Positions 51,891 through 63,489 of a stretch of DNA of 64,000 nt are shown one piece after another (positions within the stretch are counted from its first letter, which is position 1; each line of letters begins with the position of its first letter). The position numbers and the translations under genes were made by a program. The DNA comes from CAZSRX01 sp964609675 [NCBI: uncultured Bacteroidota bacterium]. GTDB taxonomy: Bacteria; CLD3; SB21. The notes under the pieces are model-generated. The model was not told the origin of the DNA, ran no database searches, and saw only the letters and a program-made list of their open reading frames with translations. The stretch is from positions 30,526 to 94,525 of the forward strand of contig CAZSRX010000011.1 of the NCBI GenBank assembly GCA_964609675.1, written 5' to 3'.

Positions 51891-53630
51891 TTATTCGATG
51901 CGCCGCAGTCTGCAGGCAAAGAAGCCGCTGAGCTTGTGGATCTGAGGAATCAGCCGGAGGAAGCCTTTTTCATCGGCCAAAGGTTTCCACGGTTCTTCAA
52001 CTTCGCTGACCAGAACAAACTGGTTGTTGTCGGCCAGAAATTTCTGAATGACTTCCTCGTTTTCCTGCGGATTCAGGGAATACACCCCGTAGTACAACTC
52101 GCCGCCCGGCTTGATAAATTGGGAGTAAAACCGCAGATGCCGCAGTTGATCCTGAGCATACTCGTCAATTTTTTCGGGCGTGAGCATCCATTTGACATCA
52201 GGCCGTCGGATGATATTGCCCGTTTCGGACGAAGGCGCCAGCAACAGCACTTTATCCACATTCGCAATCTGCGCGGCGTTGAGATAGTCAGGAACTTCTT
52301 CGGGGAACAATACTTCGGTATTCGTGACGCCGCAAAGGGCCATGCGTTCACGGAAGGTTTCGACAAGATGGGGCTGATCCTGGACGGCTAGCACCTTGCC
52401 TTTATTCATCATCATGCCCGCCAGTGCAATGGCTTTTAATCCGTTACCCGTACAGGCATCGATGACCGTATCGGCCAGCTTCGGAGCCATCCATTCCACC
52501 ATCATCTGTTCCGGTTCTTCGAGCATGTAAAATTCACCGCCCACATACGGTTCTTTGGTCGTCAGGCGTTTTTTCCCGGCCACCACCAGCCCGTATTTGA
52601 TATACGGCGAACGGTAAACATTGTAGCGGGCTTGTTCCATATACATCCGGATGCGCTCTACGCCGCTCTTCAGGCGGTTGACGCGAATTACATGCGTTTT
52701 ATCCGTGTTATTATACCCCAGCAGGACGCGCGTATCGTCCACGCCGTAACGCCGGATCCATTCCTGCACCAGCCACAGCGGGTGGGAATAGGTAATCGAA
52801 AGCAGGGTTTCAATTTCTTTCACCGGATCGGGATAAGATATTTTATGGTATTTTTCAAAAGCCCGCAGGATAAACTGCTCCAGACTGTCGCGGTACATCT
52901 CATAGCCCTCGGGCAGAGCAAAATGCGCTAAAGCAATGGCATGTTCCAGCGTCCTCTTGAGATACATGATATTATAAACCGCCAGCCGGTAGAGGTTGTG
53001 TATGACCTCGTCCGACTCAAGCCCGGGTTCCGGTTCGTATATTTTTGAAATCACATAATCCAGCCGGCCGCGCCACCGTAATACATAAAATACCGTCCGT
53101 TCCAGATTGGGAATTTCTTTAGACCGAAGGATGTCGTTATACTTTTGAATATAGGAATGCTTCAGAAGGTCGAGACTCATATAAGTCTTGTCGTATTCCA
53201 CCAGCATTTCCAACGCAATCTTGTTGATTTTGCACTGCGGGAAAGGTTCGGCGGGCCCTTTTTTCTTTTTGGGCTTGAAACGGCGGAAACCGAATTTCCG
53301 TTTATTATAAAATTTCTTCTGAAACTTCCGCGGGTATTTTTTGATATACGGACGGGGCTTATCGTCCTCGTTGCCGTTATCGCCGATATTACCGTTGATT
53401 TCCGCATCATCGTCCAGGTCGCTGTTTGCCGTTTTGGACCGCTGATCCTGATAAATCCATCGTTGATCATTCTTCGTGTAATAACCGGACTGCCCGTAAC
53501 CGGCTTTAGTGCGGTAATTCGACTTGACATTGCCTCCCAGAGTGTTGCCGTCAACGACATTGCCATTCACCGGTTTTTTCTTTACGTAACCCTCATAAGG
53601 AGGCTTCATGTAAGGATTTTTTTTCATCAT
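51891..53630 (-). CDS. RsmB/NSUN-like RNA methyltransferase homologue without catalytic cysteines
   Basis: 579 residues. The first about 130 are low-complexity: Asn/Gly blocks (NGNVVDGNTLGGNV), an acidic patch and a Lys/Arg/Phe-rich patch (KKFYNKRKFGFRRFKPKKKK). Residues about 135-280 resemble the NusB-like domain of RsmB. In the methyltransferase domain motif I is DACTGNGLKAIAL (about 393) instead of DACAAPGGKT; motif IV, DAPCSG, is LLAPSSETG (about 467) and motif VI, STCS, is YGVYSL (about 515). Both cysteines used for 5-methylcytosine formation are absent while the surrounding NPDVKW-like RRPDVKWMLTPEKI, LLDAA region and EEN block remain. Likely an RNA-binding or otherwise repurposed homologue. 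The frame is intact. Confidence 0.75.
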   Translation of the reverse strand: MMKKNPYMKPPYEGYVKKKPVNGNVVDGNTLGGNVKSNYRTKAGYGQSGYYTKNDQRWIYQDQRSKTANSDLDDDAEINGNIGDNGNEDDKPRPYIKKYPRKFQKKFYNKRKFGFRRFKPKKKKGPAEPFPQCKINKIALEMLVEYDKTYMSLDLLKHSYIQKYNDILRSKEIPNLERTVFYVLRWRGRLDYVISKIYEPEPGLESDEVIHNLYRLAVYNIMYLKRTLEHAIALAHFALPEGYEMYRDSLEQFILRAFEKYHKISYPDPVKEIETLLSITYSHPLWLVQEWIRRYGVDDTRVLLGYNNTDKTHVIRVNRLKSGVERIRMYMEQARYNVYRSPYIKYGLVVAGKKRLTTKEPYVGGEFYMLEEPEQMMVEWMAPKLADTVIDACTGNGLKAIALAGMMMNKGKVLAVQDQPHLVETFRERMALCGVTNTEVLFPEEVPDYLNAAQIANVDKVLLLAPSSETGNIIRRPDVKWMLTPEKIDEYAQDQLRHLRFYSQFIKPGGELYYGVYSLNPQENEEVIQKFLADNNQFVLVSEVEEPWKPLADEKGFLRLIPQIHKLSGFFACRLRRIE

Positions 53631-53931
53631 AACGATTCTTTCAATTATTTTATAGTAAAGTAGGGTGTAATTTTTTTCGCTTATTCTTTATCGTTATTCG
53701 TTTAATTTTTTAAAATGACGAACGCTCTAATACACACTCTCATACCAAAAAAGATATGGACTTTTTCGTGATTCGGCTAAACTCCCTGCTTACGTTGCCA
53801 TTATTCGGTTTTACACGACAAGGTACGCCCTCAGTCCCTCAATGATGGTACCTCCCCTGCCGGTTATTGCATGCGCTTATTGTAAGAACATCATATTGCT
53901 ATAACTGAAAACCTCGTTAATTATTGCGTTT
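53631..53931. other. gene-free stretch with a GC-rich structured block
   Basis: 301 bp between the RsmB-like gene and pgi, both on the minus strand. It contains AT-rich DNA plus a GC-rich block at about 53770-53880 with AGGTAC (53821-53826) / GTACCT (53848-53853) pairing around a 21-nt loop. No open frame longer than about 30 codons. It could hold the promoter and 5' leader of the RsmB-like gene. Confidence 0.5.
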
Positions 53932-55293
53932 TTAAATGATTTTTCGCTGGGTGCGCTGCAGCACGTCCTGAAGCTCCTTATTTTTCTGCTCATAACCTTT
54001 TTTGCCCAGAAGAGCGAACATATTGGTTTTATAGGCCTCGACGCCGGGCTGGTCAAACGGATTGACGCCCAGAAGGTAACCGCTCATGGCGCAGGCTTTC
54101 TCGAAGAAATAAATCAGTTGCCCGAGATAATACGCGTTCAACTCAGGAATACGGACAGTAAGGTTCGGCACCTGACCTTCCTTATGCGCCAGCGCAACGC
54201 CTTCGTAAGCGGTACGGTTGACGAAGTCGAACATCCGGCCGGCAAGGAAGTTAAATCCGTCAATGTCTTCGGGCAGGGCGGGCACTTTGGTCTCAGCCAG
54301 GGGCTTATCCACGATTAAGAACGTCTCAAAAATATTTCGTACGCCGTCCTGAATCCATTGGCCCATCGAGTGCAGATCGGTGGAGAAATCCACGGATGCC
54401 GTGAAAAGACTCTGATGGCCCTTGCCTTCGCTTTCGCCGTATAACTGCTTCCACCATTCCGCGATATAATGCAGGGACGGTTCGAAATTAGACAGCAGTT
54501 CGATGGCTTTACCGTGGGTGTACATATAATGGCGGATGACGGCATAAAAATAAGCCGGATTGTTCGCCAGATCGGTTTGTTTTAACATCGCCGACATGTC
54601 CCGGGCGCCTTTCAGCAGTTCTTCAACGGATATGCCGGCCGCCGCAATAGGAATGAGCCCGACCGGAGTCAGCACCGAAAACCGCCCGCCGATATCATCC
54701 GGTATTACAAACGTGCGGTAACCTTGCTGGTCCGCCAGCGTTTTCAGCGAACCTTTGCGGGCATCCGTGGTGGCAATGATGGCTATCCGGAAATCGGTAT
54801 TCGGCGCGATCCGGGCCATCAGATCTTTCAGAAAGCGGAAAGCTAAAGCCGGTTCGGTCGTCGTGCCGGATTTGGAAATCACATTCAGCATGACCGATTT
54901 GCCTTTTAACACATCCGCCAATTCTGATAAGTATTTGCCGCTCATATGGTGGCCCGCATAATAAATAGCCGGTTTCCGGGAGGGCAATTCCCGTTCAAAC
55001 GAATGGCTCAGCGCTTCGATGACCGCGCGTGCGCCGAGATACGAACCGCCGATACCGATTACCACCAGGGCATCCGCTTCCTTGCGGATTTCTTCTGCCA
55101 GCTGACCGATGCGTTCGACTTCTTCAGCGGCAATCCGTTCCGGCCAGTCGCACCATCCGAGGAAATCGCTCCCGGCCCCGGTGCGGCGTTCAATGATTTC
55201 ATGGATAGTGTTGACTTTTGACTGGTAGCCGAATAAATCGGCCTCTTTCACAAAGTCCTGGATGTAAGTATAATCCAATACTATACGTGCCAT
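53932..55293 (-). CDS. pgi: glucose-6-phosphate isomerase
   Basis: Interconverts glucose-6-phosphate and fructose-6-phosphate. Blocks: VIGIGGSYLGARAVIEAL, VISKSGTTTEPALAFR (phosphate binding), GGRFSVLTPVGLIP, and the catalytic Glu in YGESEGKGHQS. Start at 55293 (MARIVLDYTY) with GGAGG at ideal spacing; the upstream eight codons are rejected. 453 residues, the short bacterial form. Confidence 0.95.
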   Translation of the reverse strand: MARIVLDYTYIQDFVKEADLFGYQSKVNTIHEIIERRTGAGSDFLGWCDWPERIAAEEVERIGQLAEEIRKEADALVVIGIGGSYLGARAVIEALSHSFERELPSRKPAIYYAGHHMSGKYLSELADVLKGKSVMLNVISKSGTTTEPALAFRFLKDLMARIAPNTDFRIAIIATTDARKGSLKTLADQQGYRTFVIPDDIGGRFSVLTPVGLIPIAAAGISVEELLKGARDMSAMLKQTDLANNPAYFYAVIRHYMYTHGKAIELLSNFEPSLHYIAEWWKQLYGESEGKGHQSLFTASVDFSTDLHSMGQWIQDGVRNIFETFLIVDKPLAETKVPALPEDIDGFNFLAGRMFDFVNRTAYEGVALAHKEGQVPNLTVRIPELNAYYLGQLIYFFEKACAMSGYLLGVNPFDQPGVEAYKTNMFALLGKKGYEQKNKELQDVLQRTQRKII

Positions 55294-55618
55294 ACACACG
55301 CCTCCTTCAATAAACAAAAAAATTTACAGATTGAAGCAATTAAATTTGAATAAACTCGCCTATTTTAACCCCTTTTTAATATATATACTTCGATCTTAAA
55401 ATCAAATATTTTTAAAAAAAATTTATAACTCCGTAGTTTACGGATTTAAAAAAGAGAAGTAAAATCCGGTTCAGTTTAATACTTGATCTCACAGTTTTTT
55501 TTGAGCCGACTAGCCGGTATAATATTTCAAAACCATCAGGCATATCGAATTCGGACATTTTTGTTGATTTTATAGTGTTATAAAAATATATTAATACTTT
55601 ATTGAGTATTGCAAACCT
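55294..55618. other. divergent intergenic region (pgi / unknown gene)
   Basis: 325 bp, AT-rich. It must hold promoters for pgi (minus) and the operon starting at 55619 (plus). T-rich and A-rich blocks are seen, but no consensus -35/-10 pair stands out and no repeat or RNA-like motif is visible. Confidence 0.5.
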
Positions 55619-56575
55619 ATGACGGAACTGAACTCGAATACAGGGAAAGCCGCCAAGACGGCCGCCAGAATACTGGAAAATTTTTCTGGACCGATACGGG
55701 TCGCAGACATATTAAAATTTGACTCCGGTATCATACCTGATAAAAAGACCGGCCTGATATTGGATAATATCCATTCTCCGGATTTTATTCAGGTTCTGGA
55801 TACCTTTACGTACCCCCAGCTGACGCACATTCTGGACGCCATGATCCAGGCGGCCATACTGTATTACCAGAAGCGGTTCCGCATCGAAGCCAATGAAAAG
55901 ACGATTAAGAGCGGCTTCGAGAACCTTCTCGATTACAAGGAACGCACGGGCTGCGCCGAACCCATTGACGCCTGCCTGACGGAAGGGTGTTACCAAATCA
56001 ATCCCAAATGCGCTATCCGTAAAATCAAGGAAGACATCATTTGTGTAACGAAAATATTTGAACTGCGTGCGAACCGGAGCCATATTCCGCATATTGCCAT
56101 TGAACTCTTTTTCAAGAAAGTGATTAACGATTTTAACTGCATCGGGCTGATACTCTCGGACAAATACGGCGCGCCCAAAGTATTCATCACCGACGGCAGC
56201 CGGATTTCTTCCGTCATTACGGCCGGCGTGCGGCGGTTGACCGACGCGGTGGCCGATTACGAATTTCGTTTTTCAACTGCCGGCGAACCCTATCTGGTTT
56301 ACAACCAGAGATTCCCCATTGATGACACGCTGGCGCATAAGCTTCATGCTTTTGAAAAGAATAAGGATTTGATAAAATATATAAAACATATCACATTCAG
56401 CAGCATCGGATTTGAAGTGGCCCATGAAAAAACCATTCTGTCGGTTATTTATATCGGCGACAACCTGCTGGGTACTTACCTGCAACGTCTGATAGACGGC
56501 ATCACGCGCATTAAAATCGAAACGGATCCCGACGCCCGAATCCGGGAGACATTCGGACGCAAATTAAAAACGTAA
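55619..56575 (+). CDS. unknown Cys-containing protein heading the yggS-divIVA cluster
   Basis: 318 residues, no signal peptide or membrane helix. After a helical N-terminus (residues 1-110) there is a Cys cluster, GCAEPIDACLTEGCYQINPKC (about 115-135, four Cys), which could bind zinc or a cluster, then an alpha/beta region (ICVTKIFELRANR, LILSDKYGAPKVFITDGSRIS) and a C-terminal half with FSSIGFEVAHEKTILSV and a GDNLLGTYLQRLIDGI helix. The alpha/beta part with the roadblock-like pattern 'LILSD...PKVFITDGS' suggests a dimerising or sensory fold, but no family can be named. 42 bp upstream of yggS. Confidence 0.6.
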   Translation: MTELNSNTGKAAKTAARILENFSGPIRVADILKFDSGIIPDKKTGLILDNIHSPDFIQVLDTFTYPQLTHILDAMIQAAILYYQKRFRIEANEKTIKSGFENLLDYKERTGCAEPIDACLTEGCYQINPKCAIRKIKEDIICVTKIFELRANRSHIPHIAIELFFKKVINDFNCIGLILSDKYGAPKVFITDGSRISSVITAGVRRLTDAVADYEFRFSTAGEPYLVYNQRFPIDDTLAHKLHAFEKNKDLIKYIKHITFSSIGFEVAHEKTILSVIYIGDNLLGTYLQRLIDGITRIKIETDPDARIRETFGRKLKT

Positions 56576-56617
56576 CGCAAACCGCAATGTTCTGTTTATC
56601 AAACTACGAGGTGACAC

Positions 56618-57400
56618 ATGGCTGAAGATAAAAATTTAATCGCAATCCGGGATCATATCCAGGATATCCGGAACCGGGTGGATGCGGCCGCCCGGAAAGC
56701 GGGACGCAATCCCGGCGCAATTAATATTCTTGCCGTAACCAAAACTTATCCCGTCGCGTACATTCAGGAAGCCCTTGCGGCCGGCATCCGCTGGTTCGGC
56801 GAGAACAAAGTGCAGGAAGCCAAGGAAAAATATCAGTGTTTCGACAATTTCACCGAAAAGGACGCCGTTCAAAAACACATGGTCGGCCATTTGCAGACCA
56901 ACAAAGTCCGTCACGCCGTGGAAATTTTTGACATGATCCAGACGGTGGACTCTCTGCGCCTGGCTACGGAAATCGACAAGCGGGCCTATACGCAAGACCG
57001 CATCATGGACATCCTGATTCAGGTGAACACGTCGAGAGAAAAATCAAAGTACGGCATCCCGCCCGAAGATACGCTGGAACTGGTCAAACGCGTTGCCGAG
57101 CTCAAAAACGTACGCATCCGCGGATTGATGACCATCGGCCCGCTAACGGCCTCGGTTTCCGCGGATCCGGAAAAAGTCCGGCCTTACTTCCGGCGGTTGT
57201 TCGAACTGAAACAATTTATCGCGGAACAGAAAATCCCGCAGGTCAGCATGGAACATCTCTCCATGGGCATGAGTCTGGACTTTGAAACGGCTGTCGAAGA
57301 AGGCGCCACCATCATTCGCATCGGCACGGCGATATTCGGCAAACGCAAACGCACGCCGCGCGCCGTCGCGCCCGCGCCTAATCCGGAGGACCAGCTGTGA
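56618..57400 (+). CDS. YggS-family PLP homeostasis protein
   Basis: PLP-binding protein of the PLPHP family that controls cellular pyridoxal phosphate. The PLP lysine is in ILAVTKTYP; GENKVQEAKEK, HMVGHLQTNKV and the LSMGMSLDFETAVEEGATIIRIGTAIFG block follow. 260 residues; GAGGTG precedes the ATG at 56618. Its GTGA end overlaps the start of the DivIVA gene, an order (yggS next to cell-division genes) seen in many bacteria. Confidence 0.93.
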   Translation: MAEDKNLIAIRDHIQDIRNRVDAAARKAGRNPGAINILAVTKTYPVAYIQEALAAGIRWFGENKVQEAKEKYQCFDNFTEKDAVQKHMVGHLQTNKVRHAVEIFDMIQTVDSLRLATEIDKRAYTQDRIMDILIQVNTSREKSKYGIPPEDTLELVKRVAELKNVRIRGLMTIGPLTASVSADPEKVRPYFRRLFELKQFIAEQKIPQVSMEHLSMGMSLDFETAVEEGATIIRIGTAIFGKRKRTPRAVAPAPNPEDQL

Positions 57401-58341
57401 AACTCGATTATAACGACATCCAGCATCAGGAATTCAAAACGGCTTTCCGCGGCTATGATCCCGCTGAAGTGCGCGCGTTTTTAGAAGTCATCGCGGAAAA
57501 TTATAAGAGCTTGCAGGACGCCGAAGCTTCTTTTAATTCCCAGATCCGCAACCTGCGCGCGGATAATGAGACTCTCAAAGGGAACCTCCGCAGCCTCGAA
57601 CGTCAGCTGAAGGAATACCAGAACACCTACAGCAAGATGGACCGCCTGATGGACGCAAAGATTGAGGCCGACCTGATCGTTGAAAAAGCCCGTCAGGAAG
57701 CCGGCAAGTTGCTGGAAGAAGCCGAAGAAAAAATCCGTTCGCTTGACGCCGAGGCCCGCTTCCTCGAAGCGCAGAAATCCAAAGCCGCCGCCGTTCTCAA
57801 GGAATATTTGCTGAATCAGCTGGCCATTCTCAACCTGATGACCGAAAACACCGCATCAGTCCATGCTGTCACAGAGACGCCCTCCGAACCCGTTCAGGAA
57901 CCGCCGGAAACCGACAATCCGCCGGCTCAGATCGAACCCCAGGCAACCGATGCTTCCGCGCCGGTACCCACCGAAAGCGCTGAAATCAGAATGATTCTCA
58001 CCGATGTCGGCACCGACGGCCTTGAAATTAAAGAACCCACGGAATCCGTGGCCATTGAACCGCCGGCCGATGCAGTGAAACCGGAAACCGTACAGACACC
58101 CCTTACAATGCCGGCTCTCAGCGGAACAACCATCCAGCCTGTCGCCGTGTCCGAAACCGAAGAACAAAAACGCGCCAAACTGATGCAGGACCTCGACAAA
58201 CTCAACCAGCAGGCCACCAGCATGTTCCGCAAGACCGATTTCAACGATATGCTTGGCGAGGAAGCTATCAACAAGTCCGAAGACATCATCAACCGGATAT
58301 ATGCCGAACTCGAAAAAAAGAAAAGCAAGAAGTCATCCTAA
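57397..58341 (+). CDS. DivIVA-domain cell-pole/division protein
   Basis: Starts with GTG at 57397, overlapping yggS. Residues 1-70 carry the DivIVA motif (DIQHQEFKTAFRGYDPAEVRAFLEVIAENY); a coiled coil continues to about 150 (AEKIRSLDAEARFLEAQKS). The next 100 residues are a Pro/Glu/Thr/Ala-rich disordered linker (PSEPVQEPPETDNPPAQ), then a short C-terminal helix with KLMQDLDKLNQQATSMFRK. Binds curved membranes at the division septum in the family. The linker makes it longer than usual. Confidence 0.9.
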   Translation: MKLDYNDIQHQEFKTAFRGYDPAEVRAFLEVIAENYKSLQDAEASFNSQIRNLRADNETLKGNLRSLERQLKEYQNTYSKMDRLMDAKIEADLIVEKARQEAGKLLEEAEEKIRSLDAEARFLEAQKSKAAAVLKEYLLNQLAILNLMTENTASVHAVTETPSEPVQEPPETDNPPAQIEPQATDASAPVPTESAEIRMILTDVGTDGLEIKEPTESVAIEPPADAVKPETVQTPLTMPALSGTTIQPVAVSETEEQKRAKLMQDLDKLNQQATSMFRKTDFNDMLGEEAINKSEDIINRIYAELEKKKSKKSS

Positions 58342-58353
58342 ACCGGAGCCCCT

Positions 58354-59175
58354 ATGAGCGCATTGTTACCGCAGATTCAGGAAACCGTCTCTTTCATCCG
58401 CGCCAAAACCCCGACCGAAACGCCCGTCGGCATCATTCTCGGCACCGGTCTCGGCGCCCTGGCCAAAGAAATTCAGATTGAGACTCAAATTCCGTATGAA
58501 ACCATACCGCATTTTCCCGTCTCGACCGTAGAGAGCCACGCCGGCCGGCTGCTTATCGGCAAACTCGGCGGTCGGAACGTTGTCGCTATGCAGGGTCGCT
58601 TTCATTTTTATGAAGGCTATACTATGCGTCAGATTACGTTTCCCGTGCGCGTGATGAAATACCTCGGCGTCAAAACCCTGCTGATTTCCAACGCCTGCGG
58701 CGGTATGAACCCGCAGTACCGTCCCGGAGACATCATGCTGATTACCGACCACATCAACCTGCTCGGCGATAATCCCCTGCGCGGCCAAAACGAGCCGGAA
58801 CTCGGACCGCGTTTCCCCGATATGAGCCAGCCGTATTCCAATCGTTTAATCGCGCTTGCGGAAACCCTTGCGCTGCAGGAACACATCAAAGTGCATCGGG
58901 GCGTGTTTGTCGCCGTCATGGGTCCCAACCTTGAGACACGCGCCGAATACCGTTTCCTGCGAACCATCGGCGCCGATGTGGTAGGGATGTCCACCGTGCC
59001 CGAGGTCATCGTCGCCAACCACATGGGTCTGGAATGCCTCGGATTTTCCATAATCACCGACGAATGTTTCCCCGACTCCTTGCAGCCGGTCGACCTGCCC
59101 AAGATAATCCAGACTGCCAACGAAGCCGAACCCAAAATGACGCTCATCATGAAGAAGGTCGTGGAACGGCTATAA
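58354..59175 (+). CDS. purine nucleoside phosphorylase (PNP-I, trimeric type)
   Basis: Phosphorolysis of inosine/guanosine and their deoxy forms. Blocks: [34 protein letters not shown] (phosphate and ribose), [15 protein letters not shown], and Glu of LETRAEYR; the base-binding loop reads ITDECFPD, as in other FCB enzymes. 273 residues. GGAG lies upstream. Works with deoC: PNP releases deoxyribose-1-phosphate, which after isomerisation feeds DeoC. Confidence 0.93.
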   Translation: MSALLPQIQETVSFIRAKTPTETPVGIILGTGLGALAKEIQIETQIPYETIPHFPVSTVESHAGRLLIGKLGGRNVVAMQGRFHFYEGYTMRQITFPVRVMKYLGVKTLLISNACGGMNPQYRPGDIMLITDHINLLGDNPLRGQNEPELGPRFPDMSQPYSNRLIALAETLALQEHIKVHRGVFVAVMGPNLETRAEYRFLRTIGADVVGMSTVPEVIVANHMGLECLGFSIITDECFPDSLQPVDLPKIIQTANEAEPKMTLIMKKVVERL

Positions 59176-59191
59176 ATTTTTTTACACCCGG

Positions 59192-59419
59192 ATGTTTGAT
59201 AATTTAACGGCTGCCGGTAAAGTATTGATTGTAATAGGATGCCTGTTCATTCTGAGCGGTTGCATCCTTTTATTCTATGATAAAATACCTTTTCTCGGCA
59301 AACTGCCCGGAGATATATCCGTTAAAAAAGAAAATTTTTCATTCTACTTTCCGCTGACCTCCTGCATCCTGCTGAGCCTGATATTGTCTTTCATCGTCTG
59401 GTTGATAAAAAAACTTTAA
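59192..59419 (+). CDS. DUF2905 membrane protein
   Basis: 75 residues, two membrane helices enclosing the diagnostic centre IPFLGKLPGDISVKKENFSFYFPLTSCIL of DUF2905. Immediately downstream of the nucleoside phosphorylase on the same strand, a common position for this family. Function unknown. Confidence 0.85.
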   Translation: MFDNLTAAGKVLIVIGCLFILSGCILLFYDKIPFLGKLPGDISVKKENFSFYFPLTSCILLSLILSFIVWLIKKL

Positions 59420-59585
59420 CCTGTTGACAACTGAAATGGCCGTGCGACCAAACCGCACCGGACATTTTGCCGGTGTGCAATACGGGCTGTTCAGAGACGA
59501 ATAATTGATAATCCGTACAACGAACGGCCGGAGAATTCCGGATTCCCGTCAATACCTATTACCACGAGCGGGTTAAATGACCGGA

Positions 59586-62195
<2,610 letters not shown>

Positions 62196-62231
62196 TCCAT
62201 CACCTTTTTCTTGCCATTATAATACTTGTTG

Positions 62232-62318
62232 TTTCTCTCGCGAAGACGCCAGGGCACAAATATTTTTGTAATCATTATAACGATTCCGTTCTCTGCGCCT
62301 TGGCGCTTCCGCGAGAAA
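62232..62318. repeat. imperfect inverted repeat between hsp20 and clpB
   Basis: TTTCTCTCGCGAAGACGCC (62232-62250) is complementary, with mismatches, to the stretch around 62289-62318 (GGCGCTTCCGCGAGAAA). It resembles the dispersed CTCGCGAAGACGCCAAGG-type repeats found in many bacterial genomes, and lies in the clpB leader. Confidence 0.5.
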
Positions 62319-62366
62319 TTTTTATTCTTCCTGACTTTTCACGGTTTCACTCTTTTTTCATAAAAA

Positions 62367-62395
62367 GCGGGAATCCTTTTTTACAGAATTCCCGC
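62367..62395 (-). terminator. terminator after hsp20 genes
   Basis: GCGGGAAT (62367-62374) / ATTCCCGC (62388-62395), loop 13 nt, followed on the minus strand by TTTTTA. Confidence 0.9.
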
Positions 62396-62429
62396 CGTTT
62401 GCATTACCACTTATTCAGGAGAAGCGGTC

Positions 62430-62882
62430 TCAGAATTTGATCTCGATCTCCTTGGACTTGGCTTCCTCGGCCTTCGGCAGTTTGATGCTCAGGATACCGT
62501 CCTTGTAATTCGCCTCGATCTTATCGGCCTTGACCATCGAAGGCAGGCGGAACGAGCGGCAGAACGAACCGAACGAGCGTTCGATGCGGTGGTAATTCTG
62601 GTCCTTGCTCTCGGATTCCTGTTTCTTTTCGCCCTGCACGGTGAGCACGTTTTCCTGCATCTTAATCTTCAGATCGTCCTTGCTCATGCCTGGCACTTCC
62701 ACCTTGACAACAAAGTCATCCTTCGTCTCGGCGATGTCCACCGCGGGATACCAGCCCTGGAACGAATCCAGTTCCCGGTTGTCGCCCCACAGTGTGGACA
62801 GCATGCGGTTCATATCTTTCTGCATGGAGAAGAGATCACTGAATATATCTCTCTCGCGCGGGTTGAATTTAATGAGTGACAT
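62430..62882 (-). CDS. small heat-shock protein Hsp20, copy 2
   Basis: 150 residues from the ATG at 62882 (MSLIKFNPRERDIFSDLFSM), with AAGGAGG before it. The alpha-crystallin domain runs from WYPAVDIAETKDDFVVKVEVPG to the IEANYKDGILSIKLPKAEEA motif, with the C-terminal IEIKF tail (an IxI-like motif). ATP-independent holdase. Second gene of the pair, 29 bp after copy 1. Confidence 0.95.
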   Translation of the reverse strand: MSLIKFNPRERDIFSDLFSMQKDMNRMLSTLWGDNRELDSFQGWYPAVDIAETKDDFVVKVEVPGMSKDDLKIKMQENVLTVQGEKKQESESKDQNYHRIERSFGSFCRSFRLPSMVKADKIEANYKDGILSIKLPKAEEAKSKEIEIKF

Positions 62883-62911
62883 AACAATGCCTCCTTTCAC
62901 ACAGTTTAGGT

Positions 62912-63304
62912 TTATTGAATGTTAATTTCAATGTCACGCGGTTTGACTTCTTCTTTCTTTGCCAGCGTCAGTTCCAGCATGCCTTCCAGCCAACGGGCCT
63001 GAATCGCGTCCGGGTTCACCATCTCGGTCAGCTTGAACACGCGCCGGTAATTGCGTTTCGGTATTTCGGAATACACCAGACTGCCGTCGTGCCCGTTCAC
63101 CATGCGGCCTTCCACGACCAGATGGCCTTTGTCGAGCTTGACCGAGAGCGAGTCTTTCTTCGTCCCGGGCATTTCCATCAGCAAGATAAACTGGTCGTTG
63201 GTCTCGCGAATGTCGCAGCGCGGCACCACGTATCCATAGTTGTTTTCATAACGCTGAATGTCCCTGGTTTCAGCTTTCACTTCTTCCTGAACTTTGGTTT
63301 CCAT
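62912..63304 (-). CDS. small heat-shock protein Hsp20, copy 1
   Basis: 130 residues; AAGGAG before the ATG. Alpha-crystallin domain from VPRCDIRETNDQFILLMEMPGT to QARWLEGMLELTLAKKEE, ending in the IEINIQ tail. Distinct from copy 2 and lacking the longer N-terminus, so the two probably form mixed or different oligomers. First gene of the operon, with sigma-54-like promoter upstream. Confidence 0.93.
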   Translation of the reverse strand: METKVQEEVKAETRDIQRYENNYGYVVPRCDIRETNDQFILLMEMPGTKKDSLSVKLDKGHLVVEGRMVNGHDGSLVYSEIPKRNYRRVFKLTEMVNPDAIQARWLEGMLELTLAKKEEVKPRDIEINIQ

Positions 63305-63356
63305 TTTATTCTCCTTATGTTTAATTTATTTTATTTTCTAAACACCCTGGAGAAAC

Positions 63357-63373
63357 AACAAATCATGTGCCAA
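63357..63373 (-). promoter_or_regulatory. sigma-54-like -24/-12 promoter of hsp20 operon
   Basis: On the minus strand TTGGCACATGATTTGTT fits the YTGGCACGRNNNTTGCW consensus: seven of seven in the -24 block and TTG with T instead of C in the -12 block, correct spacing. It ends 53 bp before the start codon at 63304. Confidence 0.55.
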
Positions 63374-63437
63374 CTGAAGAAATTAATGATTTTATTTGAA
63401 TTATTATTCAAGTCCCTATAAATCATCGCAGGAAACC

Positions 63438-63450
63438 TGACAATATGTCA
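63438..63450. promoter_or_regulatory. palindromic operator/enhancer site 1
   Basis: TGACAATATGTCA: perfect TGACA-N3-TGTCA palindrome, about 100 bp upstream of the likely transcription start of hsp20. Confidence 0.5.
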
Positions 63451-63489
63451 TTTCTAAATGAAATTATGTCGCCGACAATACATTATTAA

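Noticed and set aside
53821-53853. TPP or SAM riboswitch in the gap upstream of the RsmB-like gene
   Set aside because: Short similarities (CTGAGG, GTACC, GCAACG) exist but the conserved cores of neither class can be drawn.
59455-59478. Hairpin GCACCGG/CCGGTGTGC downstream of DUF2905 as a terminator
   Set aside because: Short stem and no T run on either side; kept only as a weak possibility.
62232-62318. CIRCE or HrcA operator upstream of clpB
   Set aside because: The inverted repeat does not contain TTAGCACTC/GAGTGCTAA; it matches the dispersed CTCGCGAAGACGCC type instead.
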